Below, in pieces: positions 31,507 to 39,962 of a stretch of 64,000 bases of DNA. The DNA is from Pseudomonas mandelii (GTDB lineage Bacteria; Pseudomonadota; Gammaproteobacteria; Pseudomonadales; Pseudomonadaceae). Below the pieces are notes generated by a model. It searched no databases, had not been told where the DNA came from, and saw only the letters and a list, made by a program, of their open reading frames with translations. How positions within the stretch are numbered: the first letter of the stretch is position 1; each line of letters starts with the position of its first letter. The translations under genes were made by a program, and so were the position numbers. Location: assembly GCF_900106065.1 (NCBI RefSeq), contig NZ_LT629796.1, forward strand, positions 930,001 through 994,000. Reading direction: 5' to 3'.

Positions 31507-32529
31507 ATGAACGCCCCCCGCACTCCAAGACCTGCGCGCAAGAAGCCCGACACCGCGACACCGGCCAAAGCCGTTGAGCCGCGCGAAAAGGCCAGCCTGC
31601 ACCCGCGCAACCGCCATCAGGGTCGCTACGACTTCCCGGCGCTGATCAAAACCACGCCGGAACTGGCGAAGTTCGTGATCATCAACCCCTATGGCAAGGA
31701 AAGCATCGACTTCGCCAGCCCGGATGCGGTGCGGGTGTTCAACCGGGCGCTGCTCAAGTCGTTCTACGGTATCGCCCATTGGGATATCCCGGCCGATTAC
31801 CTCTGCCCACCGGTTCCGGGCCGTGCCGATTACGTGCACTTCCTGGCCGACCTGCTGGCCAGCGTCAACGACGGCGAAATCCCTCGTGGCGCACCGGTCA
31901 AAGTGCTCGATATCGGCATGGGCGCCAACTGCGTCTATCCGTTGATCGGCTACAGCGACTACCGCTGGCACTTCCTCGGTTCGGAAATCGACCCGACTGC
32001 GGTGGCCGCGGCCAAAGCCATCGTGCAATCCAACGGACTGAACAAAGCCATCCAGTTGCGTCAGCAAAGTAATCCCAAGCACATTCTGCTGGGCTTGCTG
32101 GAACCCGGCGAACGCTTTGACCTGACCATGTGCAACCCGCCGTTCCATGCTTCGATGGACGAAGCGACCAAAGGCAGCGAGCGTAAATGGCGCGCTTTGG
32201 GCCGCGCCGATCCTAAACGCAAACTGCCGGTGCTGAACTTTGGCGGTCAATCGGCAGAATTGTGGTGTGAGGGTGGCGAAGCACGGTTTGTGACACAACT
32301 GATCGCCGAGAGTGCGCACTTCCAGCACAAGGTCTTGTGGTTCAGCACGTTGGTGTCAAAGGCTTCTAACCTGCCTTCGATCCAGACGGCGCTGAAAAAG
32401 GCCGGTGTTCTGGAAAGCCAGGTCGTGGAAATGTCCCAGGGGCAGAAGCAAAGCCGCTTCGTCGCCTGGACCTTCCAGACCAAGTCCGAGCAGCAGGTCT
32501 GGCGCGAACGTTGGGCTCGCAAGAGCTGA
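31507..32529 (+). CDS. rlmF: 23S rRNA (adenine-1618-N6)-methyltransferase
   Basis: A 340-residue SAM-dependent methyltransferase. After a basic, proline-rich N-terminal tail (about 1-40), the SAM-binding region includes [16 protein letters not shown], and the catalytic NPPF motif is at 210-213 ([13 protein letters not shown]). RlmF modifies A1618 of 23S rRNA. ATG 31507 is chosen over the longer frame, which runs into the upstream spacer. Confidence 0.93.
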   Translation: MNAPRTPRPARKKPDTATPAKAVEPREKASLHPRNRHQGRYDFPALIKTTPELAKFVIINPYGKESIDFASPDAVRVFNRALLKSFYGIAHWDIPADYLCPPVPGRADYVHFLADLLASVNDGEIPRGAPVKVLDIGMGANCVYPLIGYSDYRWHFLGSEIDPTAVAAAKAIVQSNGLNKAIQLRQQSNPKHILLGLLEPGERFDLTMCNPPFHASMDEATKGSERKWRALGRADPKRKLPVLNFGGQSAELWCEGGEARFVTQLIAESAHFQHKVLWFSTLVSKASNLPSIQTALKKAGVLESQVVEMSQGQKQSRFVAWTFQTKSEQQVWRERWARKS

Positions 32530-32552
32530 GTCACTGACCACCGCAGATCAAC

Positions 32553-32642
32553 TGTAGGAGTGAGCCTGCTCGCGATAGCGGCGTGTCAGTTAACGATGAT
32601 GTCGACTGATGCAGCGCCATCGCGAGCAGGCTCACTCCTACA
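32553..32642. repeat. REPIN, family C variant
   Basis: TGTAGGAGTGAGCCTGCTCG and its complement (ending near 32642) differ from the main C arms by compensating changes on both sides (TAGGAGTGAG / CTCACTCCTA), which preserves pairing. Confidence 0.88.
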
Positions 32643-32686
32643 TGGGGTTAGCGGTGTTTTCAGGTCAGTCACTGAATCACAGACAC

Positions 32687-32728
32687 AAAAAAGCCGTGCC
32701 CGGATTGCTCCGGAGCACGGCTTTTTTT
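32687..32728. terminator. Bidirectional terminator between rlmF and the HU gene
   Basis: AAAAAAGCCGTGC at the left pairs with GCACGGCTTTTTTT at the right. T-runs on both outer sides fit termination of rlmF (+) and the convergent HU gene (-). Confidence 0.92.
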
Positions 32729-32736
32729 ACTGCGTC

Positions 32737-33018
32737 TTACTTGTTAACAGCGTCGGTCAGGCCTTTGGCCACAACCAGCTTGATAACTTTCTTGGCAGCG
32801 ATTTCGATGGCAGCGCCAGTCGAAGGGTTACGGCCGGTACGGGCTGGACGCTCAGTCACTTTCAGTTTGCCGATACCTGGCAGAGTGATTTCGCCGCCGT
32901 TTTCCAGCTGATCGGCAACGATTTGGCCCAGTTGGTCCAGAGCGTTACGCGCGGTGGTTTTTGGCGCGTCGATAGCTTCAGCGATGTCGGCGATCAGTTG
33001 GTCTTTAGTAAGAGCCAT
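32737..33018 (-). CDS. hupN: HU-family nucleoid DNA-binding protein (HupN type)
   Basis: A 93-residue HU/IHF-fold protein. The DNA-contact arm is in GIGKLKVTERPARTGRNPSTGAAIEI, with the intercalating proline in GRNP. It bends DNA and compacts the chromosome. ATG 33018 has AAGGAA six bases ahead. Divergence from the HupA and HupB sequences I remember, and its position next to rlmF, valS and ndpA, suggest the third Pseudomonas HU, HupN; the subtype is inference. Confidence 0.9.
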   Translation of the reverse strand: MALTKDQLIADIAEAIDAPKTTARNALDQLGQIVADQLENGGEITLPGIGKLKVTERPARTGRNPSTGAAIEIAAKKVIKLVVAKGLTDAVNK

Positions 33019-33412
33019 GTAGTGTTCCTTCCCTATCAAATTCATATGGATTGCAGAGTGCAGTGTCAGCCATCGAGCCCGATCTTCTGGATCTGGCACC
33101 CTCGGCCAATAACCACTGGATCGGGGTTATAGATACCGAAATCAGGGTTTGGTTCGACCTGACAAATGCTGAATGCACGCTTAACGCAGTGACTTCGCGT
33201 AAGACGGGGCAAAACTAGCACAGAGACGGGGAAATATCCGCCTCTAGCTACCCATTTGGTCAGCTTTATTGCTCTAAAACGGGAAAAAACTGCATAAGGG
33301 TCGTCGCACGGCTGCGAATTACCCTACGAACCGCGCCAAAACCAGTGGTTGCGGTACACTTGGCACTTTTTGGGGGAGCACGCCCTCCTCTCTTCAATCA
33401 GCCGAGAAGCCC
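33019..33412. promoter_or_regulatory. Intergenic region upstream of HU and ndpA genes
   Basis: This 394-base divergent spacer must hold promoters for both nucleoid-protein genes. I found no consensus promoter pair I would defend, and no repeat or small gene. Confidence 0.3.
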
Positions 33413-34417
33413 ATGCCGATCCGTCATTGCATCGTCCACCTGATCGACAAAAAACCCGACGGCACACCCGCAGTTCTCCACGCCCGCGACTCGGAACTGG
33501 CCGAATCGAGCGCCATCGAGAACATGCTTGCCGACCTCAACGAGAGCTACAACGCCAAACAAGGCAAGGCCTGGGGATTCTTCCATGCCGAGTCCGGGGC
33601 GCATCCGTTCAGCGGCTGGCTGAAGGAATACCTCGAGGGCGGCAAGGATTTCACGGCGTTCAGCCGGGTGGCGGTGGAACACCTGCAAAAGCTGATGGAA
33701 GAGTCGAACCTCTCCGTGGGCGGCCACGTGCTGTTTGCGCATTACCAGCAAGGCATGACCGATTACCTGGCGATCGCCCTGTTGCACCACAGCGAAGGCG
33801 TTGCAGTGACCGATCAGCTGGACGTGACCCCGTCCCGTCATCTGGATCTGGGCCAGTTGCACCTGGCCGCGCGGATCAACGTGTCCGAGTGGCAGAACAA
33901 CAAGCAGTCCAAGCAGTACATTTCATTCATCAAAGGCAAGAACGGGAAAAAGGTGTCGGAGTATTTCCGCGACTTTATCGGTTGCCAGGAAGGCGTCGAC
34001 GGCCCCGGCGAAACCCGTACCTTGCTCAAGGCCTTCAGTGATTTCGTTGAAAGCGAAGATTTGCCGGAAGAATCCGCCCGCGAGAAAACCAAGACCCTGG
34101 TCGATTACGCCAGCAGCCAGGCCAAGCTCGGCGAACCGATGGGCCTGGAAGAACTCTCCGAACTGATCGACGAAGAGCGCCCGAAAGCCTTCTACGATCA
34201 CATCCGCAACAAGGATTACGGCTTGTCTCCGGAGATCCCGGCGGATAAACGCACGTTGAACCAGTTCCGTCGCTTCACTGGCCGCGCCGAGGGCCTGTCC
34301 ATCAGCTTCGAAGCGCACCTGCTGGGCTCGAAGATCGAATACGACGAAGAGGCCGGCACACTGATTATCAAGGGCCTGCCCACGCAGCTGACCGATCAGC
34401 TGAAGCGACGCAACTGA
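33413..34417 (+). CDS. ndpA: Nucleoid-associated protein NdpA (YejK family)
   Basis: A 334-residue protein of the 37-kDa nucleoid-associated family. The N terminus [14 protein letters not shown], the mid motif [17 protein letters not shown] [12 protein letters not shown], and [29 protein letters not shown] are typical. It associates with the nucleoid; its precise task is not established. Its stop shares a base with the following glutaredoxin start (TGATG). It is opposite the HU gene, so two nucleoid proteins share one divergent regulatory region. Confidence 0.93.
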   Translation: MPIRHCIVHLIDKKPDGTPAVLHARDSELAESSAIENMLADLNESYNAKQGKAWGFFHAESGAHPFSGWLKEYLEGGKDFTAFSRVAVEHLQKLMEESNLSVGGHVLFAHYQQGMTDYLAIALLHHSEGVAVTDQLDVTPSRHLDLGQLHLAARINVSEWQNNKQSKQYISFIKGKNGKKVSEYFRDFIGCQEGVDGPGETRTLLKAFSDFVESEDLPEESAREKTKTLVDYASSQAKLGEPMGLEELSELIDEERPKAFYDHIRNKDYGLSPEIPADKRTLNQFRRFTGRAEGLSISFEAHLLGSKIEYDEEAGTLIIKGLPTQLTDQLKRRN

Positions 34418-34767
34418 TGCTGAACGGCGTGCTGAAGAAATTCCTGCTGATCCTGCTGGTGGTCGTGGTTTACCAGAACTGGGGCAAGATCGAGCGGGTG
34501 TTCAGTCCCAGCCAAGTGGTGTCCGAGCAGACCCAGGCCAAAGCCAACGTCGTGCTCTACGCGACCGAATGGTGTGGCTACTGCAAGCTGACCCGACGCT
34601 TTCTCGATAAGAAAGGCATTCCGTACAAGGAATTCGATATCGAAAAGGATGCCGAGGCACGCAAGGCATATGAGGCGCTGGGTGGACGCGGGATTCCGCT
34701 GATCGATGTGAACGGGACGTTGATTCGCGGGTATGACCCGGATGAAATCCTCGCCGCCCTGAAGTAA
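34417..34767 (+). CDS. Membrane-anchored glutaredoxin-like protein
   Basis: A 116-residue protein with an N-terminal hydrophobic anchor (about 8-19, KFLLILLVVVVY) and a glutaredoxin domain with redox pair Cys53/Cys56 (TEWCGYCKLTRRF). The cis-proline loop is RGIPLIDV. It may reduce disulfides or glutathionylated proteins at the inner membrane; topology cannot be fixed from sequence. It overlaps ndpA by one base and is probably co-translated with it. Confidence 0.87.
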   Translation: MLNGVLKKFLLILLVVVVYQNWGKIERVFSPSQVVSEQTQAKANVVLYATEWCGYCKLTRRFLDKKGIPYKEFDIEKDAEARKAYEALGGRGIPLIDVNGTLIRGYDPDEILAALK

Positions 34768-34784
34768 CTGATCAGGCTCACACA

Positions 34785-34818
34785 CCTGTGGCGAGGGGAT
34801 TTATCCCTTCGCCACAGG
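34785..34818. repeat. Solitary REP hairpin, family A-like, probable terminator
   Basis: CCTGTGGCGAGGGGAT pairs with ATCCCTTCGCCACAGG around TT. It is a single compact palindrome rather than a full REPIN, lying between the convergent glutaredoxin and GST genes, so it may act as a transcript end. Confidence 0.75.
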
Positions 34819-34823
34819 CAGTT

Positions 34824-35762
34824 TTATACGCGTTTGTCGATTCGGAACCCAAACCGCGGAAAGTGCACATGCACCACTCCGGCCCGCTCGTCTTCACGAC
34901 GCAGAATCAATTCCTCTCTGCCCGCAAACAACAACTCGCCCGCCACCGGATCAACGCCGTAATCCGTTGCCGCGATGACCACCTGCTGGCCAGGCTCAAA
35001 CCCGTTCGGCTCATCGAACTGCTCGTCCGGTAACGCGGCGGGTGTGGCATTACGCGCAACGTCCAGCGCGGCCTCGGAGGTCATCTCGCTGAACGCGCCA
35101 TGCCCGAACCCCATCACGCGACCCAACCACGCCGACACCGCCGGATATGCATCAACCAACGGCGAGGTCACGGGCGTGGCCTTGAGGAACCACATCGGAT
35201 GGGCCAGCGCGAAGTCGGCAATCGATGGCTCGCCGAACAGAAAGTCGCCCTGCTCGCGCTCAAGCTGCTGCTCCAGGCGCGCCATGATTGTCGGCCATTG
35301 ATGCCGGGCTTGCTCGGCGGATAACTTTGTCGCGCTGCCGCCACTGAAGAGTCCGGCGCGATCAGCCAGAAACGCCTTGATCGCTTCCGGTGGCAGATTG
35401 CCGAAACGCACCGCGATCGATTCCGGTTGAAACACCAGGCTCACGGCATGCTGGAATACCACCGAATCGGCCCAGGCGGCGAACGTCGCGGCGATCATTT
35501 CCTGGCCTTCCGGAAAGAAGGCCGGCAAGGCTTTCTCCTGCTCCAGTCGACGGGCGATCAGCGATGTGTCGCAGTAAATATCTGCGCCAACCTGCAGCAC
35601 TGGCGTCTTGCGGTAGCCACCGGTCAGGGCGGTCAGATCGGGTTTTGGCAAGATCGGCGCGATCTTCACCGAGCGCCAGGACAGCCCCTTGAAACCCAGC
35701 AGCAAGCGGGCCTTTTCGGCGAAAGGGGACGTCGGGTAATGATGAAGAATCAACTCGGACAT
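34824..35762 (-). CDS. Glutathione S-transferase family protein
   Basis: A 312-residue protein with a thioredoxin-like N domain (ELILHHYPTSPFAEKARLLLGFKGL, KTPVLQVGADIYCDTSLIARRLE) and an all-helical C domain. It is longer than standard GSTs by about 90 residues; the extra C-terminal part (about 225-312) is rich in beta-like segments and ends FPRFGFRIDKRV. Substrate is unknown. ATG 35762 starts MSELILHHYPTSPF, matching the domain start. Confidence 0.87.
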   Translation of the reverse strand: MSELILHHYPTSPFAEKARLLLGFKGLSWRSVKIAPILPKPDLTALTGGYRKTPVLQVGADIYCDTSLIARRLEQEKALPAFFPEGQEMIAATFAAWADSVVFQHAVSLVFQPESIAVRFGNLPPEAIKAFLADRAGLFSGGSATKLSAEQARHQWPTIMARLEQQLEREQGDFLFGEPSIADFALAHPMWFLKATPVTSPLVDAYPAVSAWLGRVMGFGHGAFSEMTSEAALDVARNATPAALPDEQFDEPNGFEPGQQVVIAATDYGVDPVAGELLFAGREELILRREDERAGVVHVHFPRFGFRIDKRV

Positions 35763-35850
35763 GCTCGGCTCCGCCGCACGGATTAGGAATCCGCAGCTTA
35801 GCGCGCAATTCGGGAGCAGCCTACAGGTCTGCCTGATGGGCACTTATCAG

Positions 35851-36162
35851 TCAGGTTGATAAGTCCGCGGCGGCACTTGCGACCAGACATTCCTTGGCGC
35901 TTTTCCTGAGTTTTTTGATCAAGCGTTCCTGACGCAAGGCTTCGCTTTTGTCGCGGCAGACTTCTGTGTAGACCAAGGCAACGGCAGGGCTGGAGAGGAA
36001 GAAGCGTGCGCCCTTGCCACTTTGGTGGGTAGCGAAGCGGCGCACAGGATCGTCGCTGATCCCGCAGTACAGCGAACCATTGGCCGCGCGAACGAGGTAG
36101 ACGAACCAGGGTTTACTCACCGGTGTGTCGGCGTCGGCGGGGATTTCGCTGAGGGTAGTCAC
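35851..36162 (-). CDS. GIY-YIG domain protein (YhbQ-like)
   Basis: A 103-residue single-domain protein. The motif appears as [19 protein letters not shown] with the following [17 protein letters not shown] typical of the UPF0213/YhbQ group. It is probably a small nuclease or DNA-binding protein; its role is undetermined. It stands alone between the GST and SnoaL-like genes on the same strand. Confidence 0.9.
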   Translation of the reverse strand: MTTLSEIPADADTPVSKPWFVYLVRAANGSLYCGISDDPVRRFATHQSGKGARFFLSSPAVALVYTEVCRDKSEALRQERLIKKLRKSAKECLVASAAADLST

Positions 36163-36202
36163 GTCACGATCAAGGCTTGAAAGGAAACAAGCCGCGATCT
36201 TA

Positions 36203-36673
36203 TCAGCGACTGGCCTGGAATGCCTTCAGCCCCTTCAACGCCTGAGCGCGAACGGCATTTCTCACGGCTGGCGTCCAGCCCAGCAGCAGGCCTTTGAAAC
36301 CCAGCGCCTGGCGCGACCAGGCCCACATATCGAAGCTGTCATGGTGCTCGCAGATCTTGCCGTCACGAAACACGAACTGCGCCTGAATATCATTGACCAC
36401 CGTGTTGCCGGTCTGGCTGAACAGATAGGTCGCGACCCAATGCGCGCCGCCCGTACGGTCCTCGGCGCGAACGTTGTCGAACGTCAGGGAAAAATCCTTC
36501 GCCCGCGTCGTGAGCATGCGCCACATGTCCCCGGCATCGCGTCCGCGCAATTCGCCGAATGCCGGATCGCTGAACAGCACATCGTCGGTATAGCAGGCGC
36601 TCATGGCCTCGGCATCCAGCCGCTGGAAGGCTTGGTAGAACTGGGTGATCAATGCGCGGTTGGCATCACTCAT
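36203..36673 (-). CDS. SnoaL/NTF2-like domain protein
   Basis: A 156-residue protein with the alpha-plus-beta cone fold pattern: helix [24 protein letters not shown], then [21 protein letters not shown] and beta strands [29 protein letters not shown]. Members include cyclases, isomerases and many of unknown function. ATG 36673 is chosen since GGAG lies eight bases ahead. No partner genes are suggested by context. Confidence 0.85.
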   Translation of the reverse strand: MSDANRALITQFYQAFQRLDAEAMSACYTDDVLFSDPAFGELRGRDAGDMWRMLTTRAKDFSLTFDNVRAEDRTGGAHWVATYLFSQTGNTVVNDIQAQFVFRDGKICEHHDSFDMWAWSRQALGFKGLLLGWTPAVRNAVRAQALKGLKAFQASR

Positions 36674-36775
36674 GGGCAGGCTCCGGACGTTTGAAGGATT
36701 GCCTGCACGATAGTCAACAAATGCGCGGAACACTATCGGCATTCGTGGCGGGAATACCCTGGGGTGCGCTGTCGC

Positions 36776-37408
36776 CTAGTGCACCATGCCGTTGTCCCGG
36801 GCATAAGCGAAGAGATCCACATCCGTGGAAATGCCCAGCCGCTGCATGGCCATGCTTTTTTGTTTACTGATGGTCGACACACTGCGTTTGAAATAGCTCG
36901 CGATCTCACTGACGGTCATGCCGCTGGCAAGCATTCTCACCACTTCATGTTCTTTGGCCGACAGCGAAGGGGAATGCGAATGAGCCTCGACGTCTGCCTG
37001 AGCCAGCGCGGTACGCAAGGACTCGCTGATGAAACGCCGCCCTTCACCCACTGATTTGATTGCCAGAGGGAGCTCCGTCGCCGAGGCATCCTTGGCCACG
37101 ATCGCCATCACGCCTTGCGCGAATGCCACCCTGAGCGTCGCAACGTTGGCAAACATGGTGACCAGAATGATCGGCGTCGAAGCGTAGTGACGTCGAACCG
37201 TGCTCAGCATCTTCAGTCCGTCGGCCTGTTGGTTGCCCGGCATGGAGAAGTCCGTGATCAACAGATCGCACGGCGTGGTCGAGAGCAGGCTCAACAGGCT
37301 GTCCGGGCCATCGGCCTCACCCACGATCACACACGTCCGGCTTAGATCGATGAGCATCCGTAACCCGATGCGGACGACAGGATGGTCGTCAGCAATAATT
37401 ACGCGCAT
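36776..37408 (-). CDS. Orphan response regulator, NarL/RcsB/FimZ-like
   Basis: A 210-residue two-domain regulator. The receiver domain (about 1-120) has acidic pocket IADDHP and phospho-acceptor Asp53 (LLITDFSMPG). The LuxR-type HTH (about 145-205) reads LSAKEHEVVRMLASGMTVSEIASYFKRSVSTISKQKSMAMQRL. No sensor kinase gene is nearby. It is divergent from the DUF1120 fimbrial locus across a 354-base spacer, so it is a good candidate for its regulator, as FimZ and BvgA relatives control fimbriae elsewhere. Confidence 0.9.
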   Translation of the reverse strand: MRVIIADDHPVVRIGLRMLIDLSRTCVIVGEADGPDSLLSLLSTTPCDLLITDFSMPGNQQADGLKMLSTVRRHYASTPIILVTMFANVATLRVAFAQGVMAIVAKDASATELPLAIKSVGEGRRFISESLRTALAQADVEAHSHSPSLSAKEHEVVRMLASGMTVSEIASYFKRSVSTISKQKSMAMQRLGISTDVDLFAYARDNGMVH

Positions 37409-37762
37409 TGTCGGATTTATCCTGTGTGGTGACTGGAATACGCGAAAAGTAACGCCGTCCTATTCCGACCACAACGACCAATCTCGACCGCTCAACCACC
37501 GTCCTCAACGGATCCGGGCCCCTGTCCTTTCTCTGATAAAACAAAAGGAACCGCCCTACGTTTTAAAGCTACGCAGCTCACACCAAAAGACTACAGACAA
37601 CAGGTCGAACGATGACGATCTGTAGCCCGCCCTGACCTTTCATACACTCGCCCCGCCTTTTTCGTATTAGTTGCATTTCGTCCGGCGACCTCGACCGATA
37701 GATTGCGCCCTGCCCGCTCCGGGCAACTCCTCAATCATCTTTCATCAAGGAAGCGTCGACGC
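37409..37762. promoter_or_regulatory. Divergent spacer between response regulator and fimbrial locus
   Basis: The 354 bases are lower in G+C than the flanking genes and hold no credible gene. TGCCCG (37711-37716) pairs with CGGGCA (37720-37725) about 40 bases ahead of the first subunit gene, in the probable leader. Promoters for both directions must lie here, but no consensus pair stands out. Confidence 0.4.
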
Positions 37763-38392
37763 ATGAACAAATACATAACCCTCCTGACGGCTACTTTGCT
37801 GCTGACTGGCGCATCGTCCGTTATTGCCGCCTCCAGCACGGACCTGACCGTGAAGGGTCTGATCACGCCAAATGCATGCACACCAGCACTGGCCGGCGGC
37901 GGTATTGCCGATCACGGCAAGTTTTCCGTACAAGACCTCAATCCCGACAAGCACACTTACTTGCCTGAAATAATCATGCAAATGACAGTGAACTGCGATG
38001 CGGCTACGCCGTTTGCGATCAGCCCGATTGATAACCGTGCAGGCACAGGCACGTCGGGCAATTACTTTGGTCTGGGGCTGATCAATACCCACGAAAAGCT
38101 GGGCCACTTTCGCGTTGCTCCGCGCAATGTGATGGCGGACGCCACCCAAGCTCAAGCCATTCTCTCCACTGATGGCGGCAAGACCTGGCTTAAGGAAGGG
38201 TCGACAGCATTCTGGGGGGTCGACAACATCTGGAGTGTCGGTGCTCAGGGGACCGTCATTGCTCCCATCGCGATGAAGGAATTGAGCCTTGATCTGTATG
38301 TGCGTACCGGCATTGCCCCCACCAACGGCCTGACCCTGACCGACGAAGTGACGCTCGACGGCTCCGCAACCCTACAGATCAAGTACCTGTAA
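37763..38392 (+). CDS. DUF1120 fimbrial subunit-like protein 1
   Basis: A 209-residue secreted protein: signal peptide about 1-22 (ending SVIAA), then an alternating hydrophobic N-terminal strand SSTDLTVKGLITP that could act as a donor strand. A likely disulfide joins the Cys in NACTP to the Cys in VNCDA. The C terminus is DGSATLQIKYL with penultimate Tyr, as in chaperone-usher pilins. Its C-terminal half most resembles the subunit at 43664-44284. AAGGA precedes ATG 37763. Function as a pilin is inferred from features and neighbours. Confidence 0.85.
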   Translation: MNKYITLLTATLLLTGASSVIAASSTDLTVKGLITPNACTPALAGGGIADHGKFSVQDLNPDKHTYLPEIIMQMTVNCDAATPFAISPIDNRAGTGTSGNYFGLGLINTHEKLGHFRVAPRNVMADATQAQAILSTDGGKTWLKEGSTAFWGVDNIWSVGAQGTVIAPIAMKELSLDLYVRTGIAPTNGLTLTDEVTLDGSATLQIKYL

Positions 38393-38458
38393 CCCTCCGT
38401 CATCAACGAGCAACGCCCGGCCCACGGCAATGCCCGCTCACTCAAAGGACGAACCATC

Positions 38459-39082
38459 ATGGAAAGATGCTCCCTCGCTCGATTGGCGCCCCTGTTGCTC
38501 ATCTGTGCCCCCGCAGCCCTGGCCGCCAGCAGCACCGAGCTGAGCGTTACCGGCCTGATTACACCCGGCGCCTGCACGCCCAGCCTGTCCGGCGGCGGCA
38601 TCGTCGACCACGGCAAAGTGACGGTGAAAGATCTGAGACCTGACCAGCCCACGGCCCTGGAAAACGGCACGCTGTATCTGGAGGTGAATTGTGATGCCGC
38701 CACGCGGTTTACCCTGACGACGATCGACAATCGCGAAGGCTCTTCCGTCTTTCACCCTAACAGTCACGGGCTGGGCGTCGTCAATGACGACCAAAACCTG
38801 GGCAGTGTTGCGTTCGGCCTGTTCGATACGGTGGCCGATGGGGCGGCGGTGAAAACCATCATGTCCTTGAACGACGGTGCCTCCTGGCGAGTGTCTTCCT
38901 ACCTGGGACACGCCGGCCGGACCGCGTTCGCGGCGTTGAACGACCTGGGTACACCGATCGCCATCAAGAATTTGCGCGCGCGGCTCACGGCGTTTACCAC
39001 CATCGTTCGCGCGAACGACCTGACGCTGACCGACGAAATCCCCATCGACGGGCATGTCACCGTGCAGCTGAATTATCGATAG
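38459..39082 (+). CDS. DUF1120 fimbrial subunit-like protein 2
   Basis: A 207-residue secreted protein with signal peptide about 1-22 (ALAAS). The N-terminal strand SSTELSVTGLITP is followed by the Cys pair GACTP / VNCDA and the motif GGGIVDHGKVTVKDLRPDQ. The end is VTVQLNYR, again with penultimate Tyr but a terminal Arg instead of Leu. AAGGA lies nine bases before ATG 38459. It immediately precedes the chaperone gene and has higher third-position G+C than subunits 1 and 3. Confidence 0.85.
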   Translation: MERCSLARLAPLLLICAPAALAASSTELSVTGLITPGACTPSLSGGGIVDHGKVTVKDLRPDQPTALENGTLYLEVNCDAATRFTLTTIDNREGSSVFHPNSHGLGVVNDDQNLGSVAFGLFDTVADGAAVKTIMSLNDGASWRVSSYLGHAGRTAFAALNDLGTPIAIKNLRARLTAFTTIVRANDLTLTDEIPIDGHVTVQLNYR

Positions 39083-39128
39083 GCCGGTAATCCAGGCTCC
39101 TTTTTAAAACCATTCAACGAGACACGTC

Positions 39129-39845
39129 ATGACGATGTTTTCCAGTGTCACCCGTCATCTGTTCCATTCGGGCATCGGCGCATTCGCCCTGCTGCTGACC
39201 GCACACGCCCAGGCCGACGGCATGGTGCCGAACACTTCGGTGGTGATCGTCAACGAGGCTGACGGCGAAGCGTCCGTGTCGGTGACCAACACCGATGCCA
39301 ACCTGGCGTTGATGCACGTCACCCTCGAAGACATTGCCGAAGACAGCGAATCGCTGGTGTTCGTGACGCCCCCCCTGGCGCGCGTCGAAGCGGGCAAAAC
39401 CCAATTGGTGCGGTTCATTCTGCAAACGGACAAACCGCTGCTCACTCAGCGCTTGAAGCGGGTGATCTTCGAAGGCATCCCCCAAGGCAAAGCGCCTGCC
39501 GAGGCAGGTCAGGCCCGAGTCGGCGTGACGGTGCGCCAGAACTTGCCGGTGATCCTGCACCCCAAAGGCCTGGCGCCCAATCGCACGCCGTGGACCGACC
39601 TGCAATGGTCGCTGAAAGACGGTCAATTGACCGTGCGCAACGACACGCCTTACGTGGTGCGTCTGGGCCAGGAAGTGCAATTGTTGCCGGCCGCGGGCAA
39701 CGCGATGCTGCCGAAAACCTACGTGCTGCCCGGTGAGCACATCAGCATCAAGGTGCCCGAAGGCGCCGCCACGCAGGTGCGTTTTCAACCGGCGACGGTC
39801 TACGGCTTTGCCGTGCCGCATTACGAGGCGCCCATCCAGTCCTGA
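39129..39845 (+). CDS. Periplasmic fimbrial chaperone, divergent PapD type
   Basis: A 238-residue protein with signal peptide about 1-30 and two immunoglobulin-like domains. The F1-G1 region includes the family motif VTPPLARVEAGKTQLVRF. In my alignment to PapD the anchor Arg8 corresponds to a Ser (NTSVVIVNE) and Lys112 to a residue in VRQNLPVILHP, so both canonical carboxylate-binding residues appear replaced. It should fold the DUF1120 subunits and deliver them to the usher 117 bases downstream. Confidence 0.87.
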   Translation: MTMFSSVTRHLFHSGIGAFALLLTAHAQADGMVPNTSVVIVNEADGEASVSVTNTDANLALMHVTLEDIAEDSESLVFVTPPLARVEAGKTQLVRFILQTDKPLLTQRLKRVIFEGIPQGKAPAEAGQARVGVTVRQNLPVILHPKGLAPNRTPWTDLQWSLKDGQLTVRNDTPYVVRLGQEVQLLPAAGNAMLPKTYVLPGEHISIKVPEGAATQVRFQPATVYGFAVPHYEAPIQS

Positions 39846-39892
39846 ACCACCCTGACGGCGTCATCAAGGAACGATGAGCGCCCATGTTTCAA

Positions 39893-39930
39893 GGCGACGG
39901 CCCCTTGGCCGTTGCCACAGGCGTGCCTGT
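39893..39930 (+). other. Two hairpins between chaperone and usher genes
   Basis: GGCGACGGCC (39893-39902) pairs with GGCCGTTGCC (39907-39916, one G-T pair). Directly after, ACAGG pairs with CCTGT (39917-39930). There is no T-run, so partial attenuation or protection of the upstream transcript is more likely than full termination. Confidence 0.5.
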
Positions 39931-39962
39931 AACCGCACGCCGCAATAACCCAAGTGATCCTG

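Noticed and set aside
37200..37625. A 141-codon plus-strand frame between response regulator and fimbrial genes
   Set aside because: Mostly antisense to the regulator, with no motif or ribosome-binding site.
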